A stretch of 64,000 bases of DNA from Pascua guehoae. Taxonomy: Eukaryota; Basidiomycota; Tremellomycetes; Trichosporonales; Trichosporonaceae. Made by a program: the position numbers and the translations under genes. Shown here one piece after another: positions 23,299 through 35,075 of this stretch (position 1 is the first letter of the stretch; every line of letters begins with the position of its first letter). Under the pieces are notes generated by a model, which did no database searches, had not been told where the DNA came from, and saw only the letters and a list, made by a program, of their open reading frames with translations. The stretch is from the NCBI GenBank assembly GCA_001600415.1, contig BCJX01000005.1, positions 680,109 to 744,108 on the forward strand. Direction: 5' to 3'.

Positions 23299-26200
23299 AT
23301 GTCGCCCGCATCAGAAGCAGGGCCGTCTACACCACGCAGAAAGGGCAAGAAGCGCGCTGCCGAGGCGTCGGCCTCCAAGCCGCGCGCAAAGGCACCGCGC
23401 ACGGAGGAGCCACCAGTCGCCGACGACAGTGATCTCGAGATGGGCCCCGCGCCCGAGGCCGACCCGATGGCGGCGCTCGAAGCAGCCGAGGCAGCAGACG
23501 GCCAGCCCGACGGACCCGTCGCCGAGGCCGAGGACGGACGTGTCCCCGGTCTGGCCCCCGTGCGCGCCGACGAGTTTGAGACCAAGGCCGAGCGCGAAGT
23601 CGATGCCGCCGCGGGTCTCAGTGCCGACAAGGAGGAAGGCAAGATGAAGCTCGTTCACCAGGTCCGACACCAGGTCGCTGTGCCCCCCAACTATCCCTAC
23701 ATTCCCATTGCGCAGCACAAGCGCCTCGACCCGCCCGCAAGGACGTACAAGTTCGAGCTCGACCCGTTCCAGCACGTCGCGACGAGCTGTATCGAGCGCA
23801 ACGAGAGTGTCCTCGTCTCGGCACACACGTCGGCAGGCAAGACGGTGGTTGCAGAGTTTGCCATTGCTACCTGTCTCAAGGAGGGAAAGCGCGTCGTGTA
23901 CACCAGTCCCATCAAGGTGAGACAGCCCCAGAGCACGCTAGGAGCTGACATTGCAGGCGCTGTCAAACCAAAAGTACCGCGAGTTCCTCGAGACGTTCAG
24001 CGACGTCGGCCTCATGACGGGTGACGTGACGATCAACCCTACCGCGTCGTGTCTTGTCATGACCACAGAGGTGAGCTTTTGGTCTTTGTTTTCTTTACGC
24101 TGACAGTAGATTCTGCGCTCCATGCTGTACCGTGGTTCCGAGGTCATGCGCGAAGTGGCCTGGGTCGTCTTTGACGAAGTGCACTACATGCGCGACAAGG
24201 ACCGTGGTGTTGTGTGGGAGGAGACGATCATTCTTCTGCCCCATTCGGTTCGATACGTCTTCCTGTCTGCCACCATTCCCAACTCGATGGAATTTGCAGA
24301 GTGGATTTGCCAAACACACGATCAACCATGCCATGTCGTCTACACCGACTTCCGCCCAACACCACTGCAGCACTACCTGTTCCCCGCTGGCTCAGAGGGC
24401 ATCTACCTCGTTGTGGATGAACGTTCCAACTTCCGCGAGGACAACTTCCAAAAAGCAATGGCATCGCTTGCGGCCGGACAGGGCGAGGACCCAGCAGACC
24501 CCAACGCTGGCAAAGGACGAAAGGGCAACAAGACACGCAAGGGAGGAGCGGTCAAGGGTGTCTCGGATATCTACAAGATTGTCAAGCTCATCATGAACCG
24601 CAACCTCAACCCGGTCATCATTTTCGCCTTCTCCAAGCGCGAGTGTGAGGCTCTGGCCATGCAAATGTCAAAACTCGATTTCAACAACGAGGACGAGGCC
24701 GCGACCGTCGAGCAGGTGTTTGAGAATGCCATTGGCGCACTGTCCGAGGACGACCGCAAGCTCCCGCAGATTGAGTCATTGCTTCCCCTCCTCAAGCGCG
24801 GTATCGGAATCCACCACGGCGGTCTCTTACCTATCCTCAAGGAGGTTATTGAGATTTTGTTCCAGGAGGGCCTCATCAAGGCTCTGTTTGCCACCGAGAC
24901 CTTCTCTATCGGTCTCAACATGCCTGCCAAGACTGTCGTCTTCACAGCCGTTCGCAAATTTGACGGCAAGGACTTCCGTAATCTCAGCGGTGGTGTAAGT
25001 CTACCTTTGAAACATCTCCCGAGCTCACCCTGTAGGAATACATCCAGATGTCTGGTCGTGCTGGTCGTCGTGGTCTTGATGCGCGTGGTATCGTCATTAT
25101 GATGTGCGACGAAAAGATTGAGCCAGATGCCGCCAAGGGTATGGTCAAGGGCCAGGCGGATCGTCTCGACTCTGCCTTCCACCTCGGGTACAACATGATC
25201 ATCAACCTGATGCGTGTCGAAGGCATCAGCCCCGAGTTTATGCTCGAGAGGTGTTTCTACCAGTTCCAGAACTCGCTGAGCGTGCCAGTGTTGGAGAAGC
25301 GTGAGTGGCTACAGTGGACTTTTATGTGCTGACCTATTAGAGCTCAAGGCCGCCGAGGACGAGCGTGATGCACTGGAGATTGAGGATGAGGACTCGATTG
25401 CGGAATACTACGAGCTGCGTGACCAGCTTGAGCAGCTCGAGTCCGACTTCAAGTCGGTCATCACACACCCGACTTACATTCTGCCATTCCTGCAGCCTGG
25501 ACGAATGGTCGAAGTGCGCGACGGTGACCGTGACTTTGGTTGGTGTGTGGTGGTCGGGTACAACAAGGTAGTCACCCCCAAGGGTCAGCGCCCGGTTGTG
25601 ACGGACAACGACCCGGCGCAAAAGGGCTATGTGGTCGATGTTCTGGTCAAGATTGCCTCGGGGTCGACGATTCCAAGGGATCGTTCTGCAGAGGGTATCA
25701 TGCCACCAGGGCCAGGCGACAATGGCGAGGTGGCGATCATTGGCGTTCTGTTGTCGACGGTCCAGAGCATTTCGCACCTGCGGTTACACCTGCCAAAGGA
25801 CCTGCGCAACCAGGGCGAGAAGAACACGGCGTTCCGCTCAGTGGCCGAGGTCAAGAAGCGTTTCCCCAAGGGCATTACGCTGCTCGACCCGATCCAGAAC
25901 ATGGGCATCAAGGACGAGTCGTTTAAAAAGCTCGTCAAGAAGATTGCCATTCTCGAGAACCGCATCCAGTCGCTCCCGATCACCAACAGCCCCGAGCTCC
26001 CGCAAAAGTACGACCAGTACGACACAAAGATGAAGGCTGTCGCCAACGTCCGCGCGCTCAAGAAGCGCATTGCGTCGGTCCACGACGTCCTCCAGCTCGA
26101 GGAGCTCAAGGGCCGCAAGCGTGTCCTGCGCCGTCTCGGGTTTACGACCGCCGACGACGTTGTGGAGATGAAGGGCCGTGTGGCGTGCGAGATTAGCACG

Positions 26201-26775
26201 GGTGACGAGCTGCTCCTCACCGAACTCATGTTTGGCGGTGTCTTCAACCCCCTCACGCCTGCGCAGTGTGCGGCGCTGCTGAGCTGCTTTGTTTTCGATG
26301 AAAAGGTGAGCTGGGAATAGCCCCGTAAACTCTAGCTGACATCAGTCCGAATCGAGGGTGACTCTCAAGGAGGACCTGGCGGGCCCCCTGCGCATCCTAC
26401 AAGAAACAGCCCGCCGCATCGCAAAGGTGTCCAACGAGTCCAAGATCCCCGTCGTCGAGGACGAGTATGTCCAGTCGTTCAAGGTCGAGTTGATGGAGGT
26501 CATTCTCCAGTGGTGCAAGGGCGCAAAGTTTGCCGACATTTGCAAGTTGACCGACACGTTTGAGGGCAACCTGATCCGCGTCATGCGGCGCCTGCAAGAG
26601 CTGATCCGCCAAATGGGCCAGGCGGCCGCGGCGATTGGCAACACCGAGCTGCAGGTCAAGTTTGAAGAGGCCCTCGCCCTCTTGGAACGGCCGGGCTCGG
26701 TCGTCTTCAACCCCAGGTATGTGGGCGTGGGGACGAGCTGCGTGCATTTGCTAACGGTGCAGTCTGTACCTCTGA
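23299..26775 (+). CDS. MTR4: Mtr4, DExH-box RNA helicase of the nuclear exosome
   Basis: Seven exons (23299-23916, 23957-24070, 24110-24994, 25036-25300, 25341-26305, 26346-26716, 26763-26775) make 1076 residues, close to yeast Mtr4. A disordered basic/acidic N-terminus is followed by the helicase core: AHTSAGKT (motif I), [14 protein letters not shown], the DEVH box in [17 protein letters not shown] (motif III), [18 protein letters not shown] (motif VI). The KOW/arch region and C-terminal helical bundle follow. The last 13-nt exon supplies the conserved SLYL end. Mtr4 unwinds RNA for the nuclear exosome and, in TRAMP, feeds adenylated rRNA, tRNA and snoRNA precursors to it. Confidence 0.97.
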
Positions 26776-27068
26776 GGAGAGGACCCGACGTGGGTCTTGT
26801 ATCACATTGGAGGATATGCATTTGGTTGGCATTGTGGCAGGCTGCGAATGTGGCGTGTGGCGTGTGGCGGTGGCGGTGGCAGGTGGCACTTGTGGCGAAC
26901 TGGATGAGAAGTGAGAAACCGACGTCGAATTCACCCACCCTTCACATTATGCCACACCACACAAACACACAAATGTCCACACGCCCAATTTCACATCTCA
27001 TGCACTACGGGTATGGACATGGCATTAACCGGCCCCCGACCGCCCACGAGTCCATTCAGTCCATGGTC

Positions 27069-28358
27069 TTAGACGAGCACAAGCGCACAAAGCACACCAG
27101 CGAGCGTGAGCGCGAGCGCCGAGCCCGAGCCCGCAGCGGCGGCAGCGCTGGGAATATTGCCCGTCGGGCTCGGCTGCGCCTCGGTCGGCGTCTGCTCGTC
27201 GTTGCCCTGGTCGGGCTGGTTGGGCTGGTTGGGCTGGTTGGGCGTCTGCTGGCCTTGGTTCTGGTCCTGGCCCTGGGCCTGCCCCTGGTCGGGGGTCTGG
27301 GGCGCGTCCGTGGCGGCATTGTTGGCGGGCGGGGTGACGGGCGGGGTCGTGCCGGGCATGGGGCTGCCCCAGGCGTGGATCTCGAAGGGGGACGAGGTGC
27401 CGTAGACGGCTGCGTGTTAGGAGCATCGCGGGGGGGNNNNNNNNNNNNNNNNNNNNNNNNNNNNNNGGACTTGGGGCGCAGGTGGGATATCTGGGGTGTG
27501 GCGGTGGAGGGCAGTGGGGAAGAGTGATGCGGAGTGTGATGAGGAGTGTGTGGGAGATGCTGAGCGTGCTGGTGCGGAGTGGGGCAGGTGGGATATCTGG
27601 GGCCGCGGTGGAGGACAGTGGTGCGGACAGTGGTGTGGACAGTAGTGATGCGGAGGGTGTGGGGGAGTGTGGCAAGAGTGTTGTTTGGGGATTTGGTGTG
27701 GGAGAGAGCGGGGCGAGAGTGTTGTTGGGATTTGCTGAGAGATCTGGTGGATGTGTGGAGTCGAGCATGGATCACAGGCGAAAAATATTCAGATGAGAGT
27801 GGGACATGGCGGGAGATACAGGTCTGAAATCGAAGCAGGAAAGAGGTGTGTGCAACGTTTGACTGGAGGCCTAGAAGGCGAAACCAGAAACAGAATGACC
27901 AGGCAGGCCATGACTAGACGTGGACTCACTCGAGTCGGCGTTGATGCCCTTGAGAGTAATGAGGTATCCGATACCGGGCGCGCGGCTGCCTCTGCTCTGT
28001 CAGCGGCCACCTCGCCCAGGAGCGTACGGGTTGACATCCAGGCGGTTGAGCGCGGTCTTGACTGCCTGTCAGCGAATTCCCTACCCATCCCCACCCATCC
28101 CCACCCATCCCTACACCCTACACTGTGGCAGTGTTCGTACTCACCAACAGACTTGAGCTTGACCTCCTCGGCCATGAGCTGCGAGTTCGAGTTGCTGAGC
28201 CACACCGAAAAGGCGAGCGGGCCCGAGCCCGTCCACTGGAGCGAGTTGTTGACCGACGCGACCCAGTAGTAGGAGTCGGACGGCGTCTGGACCTGTAGGC
28301 TCTGGGCGAGCGCGAGGGGGAGGGCGAAGAGGGCGGCGAGGGTGATGAAGGCGACCAT
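27069..28358 (-). CDS. Kre9/Knh1-like Ser/Thr-rich GPI-anchored protein
   Basis: Four exons (28358-28145, 28061-28028, 27991-27930, 27409-27069) give 216 residues. The protein starts with a signal peptide (MVAFITLAALFALPLALAQ). An Ig-like Kre9/Knh1 N-terminal domain follows, with YYWVASVNNSLQWTGSGPL, LITLKGINADS and the closing FEIHAWG. A Gln/Asn/Pro linker holds four near-perfect NQP units. The C-terminus is small-residue then hydrophobic (AAAAAGSGSALALTLAG...), typical of GPI attachment. This family sits on the fungal cell surface and is linked to beta-1,6-glucan assembly or adhesion; the exact role here is unknown. Intron 3 (27410-27929) is 520 nt and contains a 30-N gap, so an extra exon there cannot be excluded. 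Confidence 0.82.
27437..27466. other. Assembly gap (30 N) beside poly-G
   Basis: N run directly after a G-homopolymer, inside the third intron of the Kre9-like gene. Confidence 0.95.
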
Positions 28359-30359
28359 CGTGGAGTGGTTGAGTTGGTCACAGGAAGAGTTGAGGTGGGA
28401 TGAGGTGAGATGAGTAGAGTTGGAAGGTTGGAAGGTTGGTGGGGGGAAGAGAATCGCTGGCTCGGGCTGCTCTTTATTATCCAGCCAGGACTCGCAGCTC
28501 CCCACCGCTACCGACTCGAACTGCCTTGGCTGCCTATACTCGACTCTCCCAATCGCTACCGCCTGTGAACTGCCTTGGCTTCCTGAGCATTGTGCCGACC
28601 CGTGTCGGAGGGCTTGGCTTGGCTCCGGGTATCACTGTGACTTGGTGTCCTCTCGGTTGGCGGCTCGCAAAGAGCGCCACCGTACGGGGCACAATCGCGT
28701 ACAGAGAATGGGTGAAACGAGTGGGTTAGTGCATGCCTGGGACTAGTGGTGTGTGGGCAGACAGCGAGATTGCAGGACATTAGTGGACATCGTGTCAGGT
28801 ATGGTGAATGGGGATAAAGTCGTTGTGTGTGCGTGTGTTCAATACCGGACGTGGTGTCCGAGCCGTCGGAGATCTGGCGCACGCCACGAGTTGCCAGCTT
28901 GCCAGGCCGAAACTGAGGAGTGGCGTTATGCCGATTGTCATGGCCAAACTGCGTACTGCATCGACATAACGCTGCTTATCGTGTCGTCTCGCGGCTGCCG
29001 AAGTGCTGCATGCTTGCACTGCATCCCCGACGACGCGGTTCCTGTTCGTCGGCGTAGATCATGTCGGCGTGTACAGGAGATCTTGCATCACGCAGTATGC
29101 AGTGAATCCCCCTGGGCCTGTCCATCTTATCCCATCTTCTCTGCCCGTGCCACGGCGTATCAGTGTTTTGCCGAGCTACCAGCATGCCTGCTTTGACACA
29201 GCTCCCAGAGCGGCCCAGGTGCCAAGACGCAACATGACGTCGTTGACGCGCGCTTGACGATTGAGTGATGGGCAGGGGTGTGAAACATTCTCGGCGATGA
29301 GCGTTTCCAACGTGTAACGCGTACGACACTGCCGCATCCGCAGTTTGGTGCATGGCATCACGAGAAGCAAGAGACGAAAGAGAGACAACGAGAGCCGAGG
29401 GCCAGAAGCAAGAGGGCTGGAATCCAGAGGGCCCAGACGGCCCAGAGGGTCAGAGATGAGCACTGTTCGTTTGACGCCACTGGCCACTGGGCACGGTGCG
29501 CTCGCTCGCATGGTTGCCACCGGCTTGTAACCCACCCCCCTTTTCCTTGTCCCTGCGCTTCTTTCAAAGGCACATGGGCACAAGGCCAGATCTCATCCTT
29601 TGCATACAGTATCACCACAGCGCGCACAGCATGTACAGCGCCACTCCATACAAATACAAGATAGTCCACATGACACTCTGCATGACACTCTGGTCGCCAA
29701 TCCCAACACAAAGTCTGGTGGCGTGCAGCAGCGGCAGTATGGGCAGTATGGAAAGCTGCGGCGTGTGCCGCATTGCCGCGTTTGGGTGGCGCGTGCGTCG
29801 ACGCGTCCCGCCCGCCATATCCGCCATACCTTTGCTTCCCTGGCACAAACCCAGTGTACAGTCTGCAGGCTGTGCTGTATCAGTCTCTCGGTTGCTGGTT
29901 GCCTCGGACAGTGTACAATTCTAACATTCCTTTGCTCGCTCCCTCGCTCGCTCGCTCGCTACCAAAGGAGCGAGAGCGAAGAAGGCGATCGACGGGGCAA
30001 CGGCCCGTAAACGGCACAAGACGCCCGTTTTGTACACAAATCTCGCCGCCGCGTCCGCCGCCACCGCCGCTCACCGCGGTCGGGTGGACCAAATGGCAAC
30101 ATGCACTTTACTTCTTTCCTTTTCCTCCATCCTTCAACCTTTGAGTTTCTTCTTTTCCCCCCTCGTTGTCTTCCTGTCCACATACATACCTTTGCATTAT
30201 AGACCACCATCCTCCTACCCCACCACTCCTCCTCCCGCCCCCCACCACTCCTCCTCCCGCCCCCCACGCTCTCTTACACACTCTTTGCTTTGCCCATGGA
30301 CGCCCAGCCGGCACCGCCCCACGGCACCACGCCCCGGGCGGACCGCCCCCCCGGCCAAC
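28359..30359. other. Two-kilobase intergenic region
   Basis: This stretch lies between the divergent starts of the Kre9-like gene and the OSCA/CSC1-like gene. It contains an imperfect 30-bp direct repeat (about 28506-28535 and 28554-28583, sharing gaactgccttggct), a ctcg microsatellite at about 29935-29960, and a CT-rich leader before 30296. No gene is supported. Confidence 0.5.
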
Positions 30360-33300
30360 ATGTCGCCAAGCGTCAATTCTACTTTACATGTGGTCCCGCA
30401 ACACTCGACTGGCAAGGTGTGTTGAGAACTCCCACCCCCACCACCGCAGTCGACAACGTTGTCCTCGTCGTCGTCGTCATCTTTCCATTTCCCTTTCGTT
30501 TGCTCGTTTACCCGCTTGCTCGTTTGCGCGCGCAACCCTTCATTCCTCGCCAACGCACATGTCCCCGCACAGGTACACCACTCACACCCCAGATTCATGG
30601 TTCACCGAGCCCTTCTTCTCGGTGGCCCAGACGGCGTACGAATCGGCTGCGCTTCACGGTCCCATCAACCCGCCTGCGAGCGTGCTGGCCACGATCCCCG
30701 GGTGTGACTTTCCCACCGACGCACCCGATATGATTATTACCGCACAAGTGTCTCCTTCTCAGGCCGCTGACACTTTGACCACGGCCACACTCGTCTCGTC
30801 GTCCCCGACCACCCCCACGCCCACCTCCACACAATCCTCGGCCGTCCCTGCAGCCTCTGCCGCACAGGCCCCATCTGCGACAGGCACACTGGCGACCCAA
30901 AACTCGAGCCAAAGCACAACCACAGCGTCGAGCCCGTACCCTGCAGCACAGACCTCTCCACCCGCAAATTCCCTGCCGCCATCGTCGGGTGTTCCAGCCA
31001 CCGGAACGGCTGTTTCGACTTCGCACGTGTCGTCACCCTCGCCCGTAGTCGACGCAGCGGCGTTCGCCAACTCGGATGCCGGAACGTGGGACGCACAGGC
31101 TGGGGGAGCAGCCGTTACCACAGGCTTCGCCCTCGCCACCGGTGTGCTCGTATGGGTCCTGTGGGCTGTCCTTCGCCCACGAATCCGCACACTGTACGCC
31201 CCCCGCAGCTGGTTTCTCCCACGCGCGTGAGTAGGCACTTTGGCATCCATTCCTGCTTCCAACGACACGGACACTGACGTAACAAGTGCACGCCCCGCTA
31301 TACCTACTCTGTTGGCATTTCTCGCGCCCTTCCTCCACCTGCCATCGCTGGCGTCGCCCGCCTCCGATACACAGGTCATGGCCCATGTCGGGGTTGCAGT
31401 CCTCGCAATCACAGCTCTCGGCGCAGTCGTGGCGGTCCCCGTACTTCTCCCCCTCATGGTCACCGGGGTACCTCATCTTCGCGTGACGGCGCCACAAAAC
31501 ACCCTCGGGGGACGCCTGGGCTCCCTCACCGACCTCTCGCTTCTCCGCCTTCTCAACGCCCTCGACCCGAGAACTGAGGCACCAACCGCCCCGCAAACGC
31601 CACGAGCGTTCGTCCGCGCACTTTCCACAACCGTTCCACCGGCAATTGGATCCGCTCGTGCCCGCCTCATTGCCATTCTCGTGGTTGTGGCTGTGCTCTG
31701 GGTGGGAGGCTCGATCTTTGTCATCGCACGCACCTACGCCAAACTGTCAGGCTATGCCCAGCGTTTCGACGACGTGTGCATGAGCCAAGAAATGGTCTTT
31801 GTTGCCGCCGACAAGGCAGTCGCGTGGCATGGTTTGACCGAGACGGGAATCAGGAACCGGCTCCGCGTCGGCCCAGACAACGAGGGTAGCGTCGCGGGTG
31901 TATTTGCTATCGGGTGAGTGCAGAGAAACGGTTCTGCTAATGACATAGCCGCCGCGGTGCTGTCCAGGAGTTGGTCAATGAGCGCGCACACGTTCTCGAC
32001 GTCCTGGAGAAGGCAGAGGCGCAGTATATTGCGTCATTCCCACCGTTGCCTTCCGATGAGAAGTTTACGGTTGTAACTGCACCATCGCCTTCTCCAGTAC
32101 CTCCGGCCTCTCCGGCCCCGACATCCCCGACGTCTCCCCTCTTACAGGTTTCGCAGTCGCCATCCCAGCTCGATCCACACTCTGCCTCTCAACGTGGATC
32201 TCCAGGGGACACGTTGCAACGGGCGGGGCACAGCGCGTCGTCCAGTCTGTCCGCGACGAGTGCTGGCTTGGGAGGTACCGACTTTGTCCCAGCAGGCGCC
32301 CACGGCTCGGCATTTTTAGAAGTCAGGCAGCGCGAATCAGTCATCCTCAGGTCCGGAGGGCCAGTGCATATCGGCCAGCGGGTTGTGCAGGACGAGGACG
32401 GCACCATCCTACCTTCCCCGAGCGACGACGGCCGGTCGATCCTCCGTTACTCGTACCTCACAGGATCCTCGGCGCCACTCGAACAACGCTACAGCCTCCC
32501 GGCTTCAAGCGAAGCCCACTACTCCAGCCTCGCGGGGTCTCGGCCCACGTCGTTACTCCTGCCAAAGGAGATCACGCGTCTCAAGGCTGATATCGCGTGG
32601 TCAAAGTCGAGGCTGCTCAAGCTCAACCACCAGGTCGACGTTGCCCAGCAAAAGGCACTGAACAACATTGTCAAGGGCGACAGCATCATCGGGTGGATCA
32701 TTGTCGGGCGCGGTGTGCGCTCGCTTCCCTTTGCACAGGACATCTCTGGGCGATCCAAGGAGGACATCCAGTGGGACAACTTGGGACTGCCCTGTCATGA
32801 ACGCACGTTTTGGGCAAAGGTTATTGCGGTTATTGTGACTCTTGGTGCTTTCTGTGAGTTGGAAAATGTCGTTCCCGGTCAACCAACTGACAACACAGCG
32901 TTCCCCTTCCTGGGGTTGGCAGTCGCTGGTGCGCCTGGTTTCGCTCATCAACTTGGTGCCCTGGGGTGGCTGCGCACGCACAACGGAGTCGGAGCGGGTC
33001 TCACCATGGGCCTTGCGCCTTCCCTCATCCTCATCATGTTCCTTGTTTCCGGTATGGCAGCGGCCGATCGTGAGTTTGGTGCGCTGTCCTTGCACTAACA
33101 GCCAGAATTCGCCCGCAAAGTCAACTCCGTTTCACACTCGCACCAGAACATGCTTGCTTTGAAGGCAGCCTTTTACATCTTGGTGAGCAACCCGCTCGAA
33201 CGCCAATAGCTGACGATCAGTTTGTAGTTGGCACCTTGTGGTTTGTCACTCTTGGCGCTCTGCTGTTTGCTATCCAGCCATTCACGGCGGGCGTCCAAGA

Positions 33301-34365
33301 AGCCAGGGCCGTTGGCGACGGCGCAATCTACATCAGTGAGACCTCTTCGTTTTGCGTGTCACTAACGCCAGCCTGGCTTCCCTTCCTCATGCTCATCAGC
33401 CTCGCCATCGTGGTCCCGGGCGTCATGCTCTTGCGCCCGTTACATCTGATGCTGTGGTTCTTTAAGAAGCGCAAGGCTGTCACGCCTCGTCAAAAGTTTT
33501 TGCGTGAGTCAGTGTACTAGCTATCCTCGCTGACAAGCCAGTCAGTCGCCCACCAAACTATAGCCCCACCGCGGCGCTGGCTCCAACTCTTACGGCAATG
33601 TTTTACGCGTCGGCCATGGCCGGCGTCTTCCCTCTCATCGCCATCCCCGCCTTGCTGTTCACCTACCTCCTCGTCGTTGCGCACTGCTGGCTCACCACGC
33701 ATGTGTTATGCGTGACGCGGGGCGGCATGTCGGACGGCACAATGGCAATGTGGATCGTACGACGGGTCGGATGGGCTGTTGCTCTCCAGCCAGTCGTGTT
33801 CGGTCTGGTCCTCCTGTCTCGCAGGGAGTGGATCATCGGCGGCGTCGGCCTGGGCGTCTCGCTCCTCGCCCTCCTCCTGAGCGAAACTCTCACCGTTGGT
33901 CTGCATCGTCGTCCCATGGTGACATGCTTCTCCGGTACCGACCTCTCCAGTCCCGCTTCCGAGGACTATGACCCATTCAAGGCCCAAGGCCGTCGCCGTC
34001 TCGAGTCGGACCGCTCGATCCTCGAAACCTTGCACACACTGCTGCCGGGCATGAGTCGGCTTCCTGCCGACAATCCACTGCCACTTCCGACAGACGCGAT
34101 CGATGACCTGCGCTTTACGGATCGCGCGTCAACGGCCAACCCCCGTTTGGCGAACGACCCGGAAGCGCACGGCATTGACGACGAAGTCATCTTTATTGGA
34201 GCGATGGATGAGTCCCGTGGCCTCATCTATCCTCCAGAGCTCCTCGAACAGGCGCCATACGTTTGGCTGCCACGAGATAAACACGGGCTCGCTCAACGCG
34301 AGGCTGACAACCTCGCCGGCGAGGGATTGGCGGTGTGGTTGAACCCCGTCGAACTTTCTGAATAG
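30360..34365 (+). CDS. OSCA/CSC1-type (DUF221, RSN1-like) stress-gated cation channel
   Basis: The model uses exons 30360-30418 (tentative), 30573-31226, 31287-31913, 31949-32853, 32899-33069, 33106-33182, 33221-33503 and 33542-34365, about 1199 residues. After a Ser/Thr-rich N-terminus comes a first span and RTLYAPRSWFLP, then a pair of spans, a long cytosolic region, and the seven-helix RSN1-type channel domain opening with EDIQWDNLGLP. The C-terminal tail DESRGLIYPPELLEQAPYVWLPRD is characteristic of the family. CSC1/OSCA proteins are calcium-permeable channels opened by osmotic or membrane stress. A Ser/Pro-rich insertion of about 150 residues splits the cytosolic region. A 36-nt intron-like segment (33338-33373) is in frame and could be retained or removed. 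The start is uncertain: 30296 is an alternative ATG, but in another frame. Confidence 0.83.
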
Positions 34366-35075
34366 ACCTGTAGAGTACTTTTTTTTTTATCAGTTTCCTA
34401 GGTTATCATTTTGGGCGGGTACCCTGTATAGAATTAGTTAGACCACCGTCTCTTGGACCACACTGCTCGAAGTAGCTTGGCGATGGATACGGTCAATAAT
34501 GGCCCACAAACCAAACTGTCGACGTGGCCGATGGGGGAGTGGGGGATTTGGGGGTGGTCGGGTGGTGCTGGCGGCTGGGAACTGAGGACCCGAGTCGTGC
34601 GAGTCGAGGATCAGGATAAAGGTGGGCGAGTTGGGAGATTGTGAGGCGATTGCCCAGCAAGCATCAGAGTGAGACGCTTGGGTGGCGTCTGGCTGGCTGG
34701 CCAGGGTGTCAGACCACCACCACAGCTTGACAGCGCAGCTCGAGAGCTCCAGAGGCGGCCAGATGGTGGGTGCCAGTGTATTTGGTTCCGCAAGCCATCA
34801 TTCAGGGACTTTGGCCGTGGTGCCCCGGATCGGGAGAGGAGAGAGAGAGAGTGTGCGTGGGTCACTCGGCACCAGGTGGGTACCACTGTAGTGTGGTGGT
34901 GTGGTGTGGTCATGCAGTGCCATGATGCCAATCCAAGACGTGATCCATCATCACAAACCTACCTCTCTCGCAATCGCCACATCTCACTTCCTTCCTTCTC
35001 CCTCCTCCCTTCTTCCCTCCACATCCCTCCCGCCTCCTCCCTCGCCTCTCACTCCTCCCCGAGCTCCATGCAAAC
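34366..35075. other. Intergenic region, no gene supported
   Basis: This stretch lies between the channel stop (followed by a T9 tract near 34380) and the ATG11 start. The last 150 nt before ATG11 are strongly CT-rich, as in a fungal promoter or leader. Confidence 0.55.
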
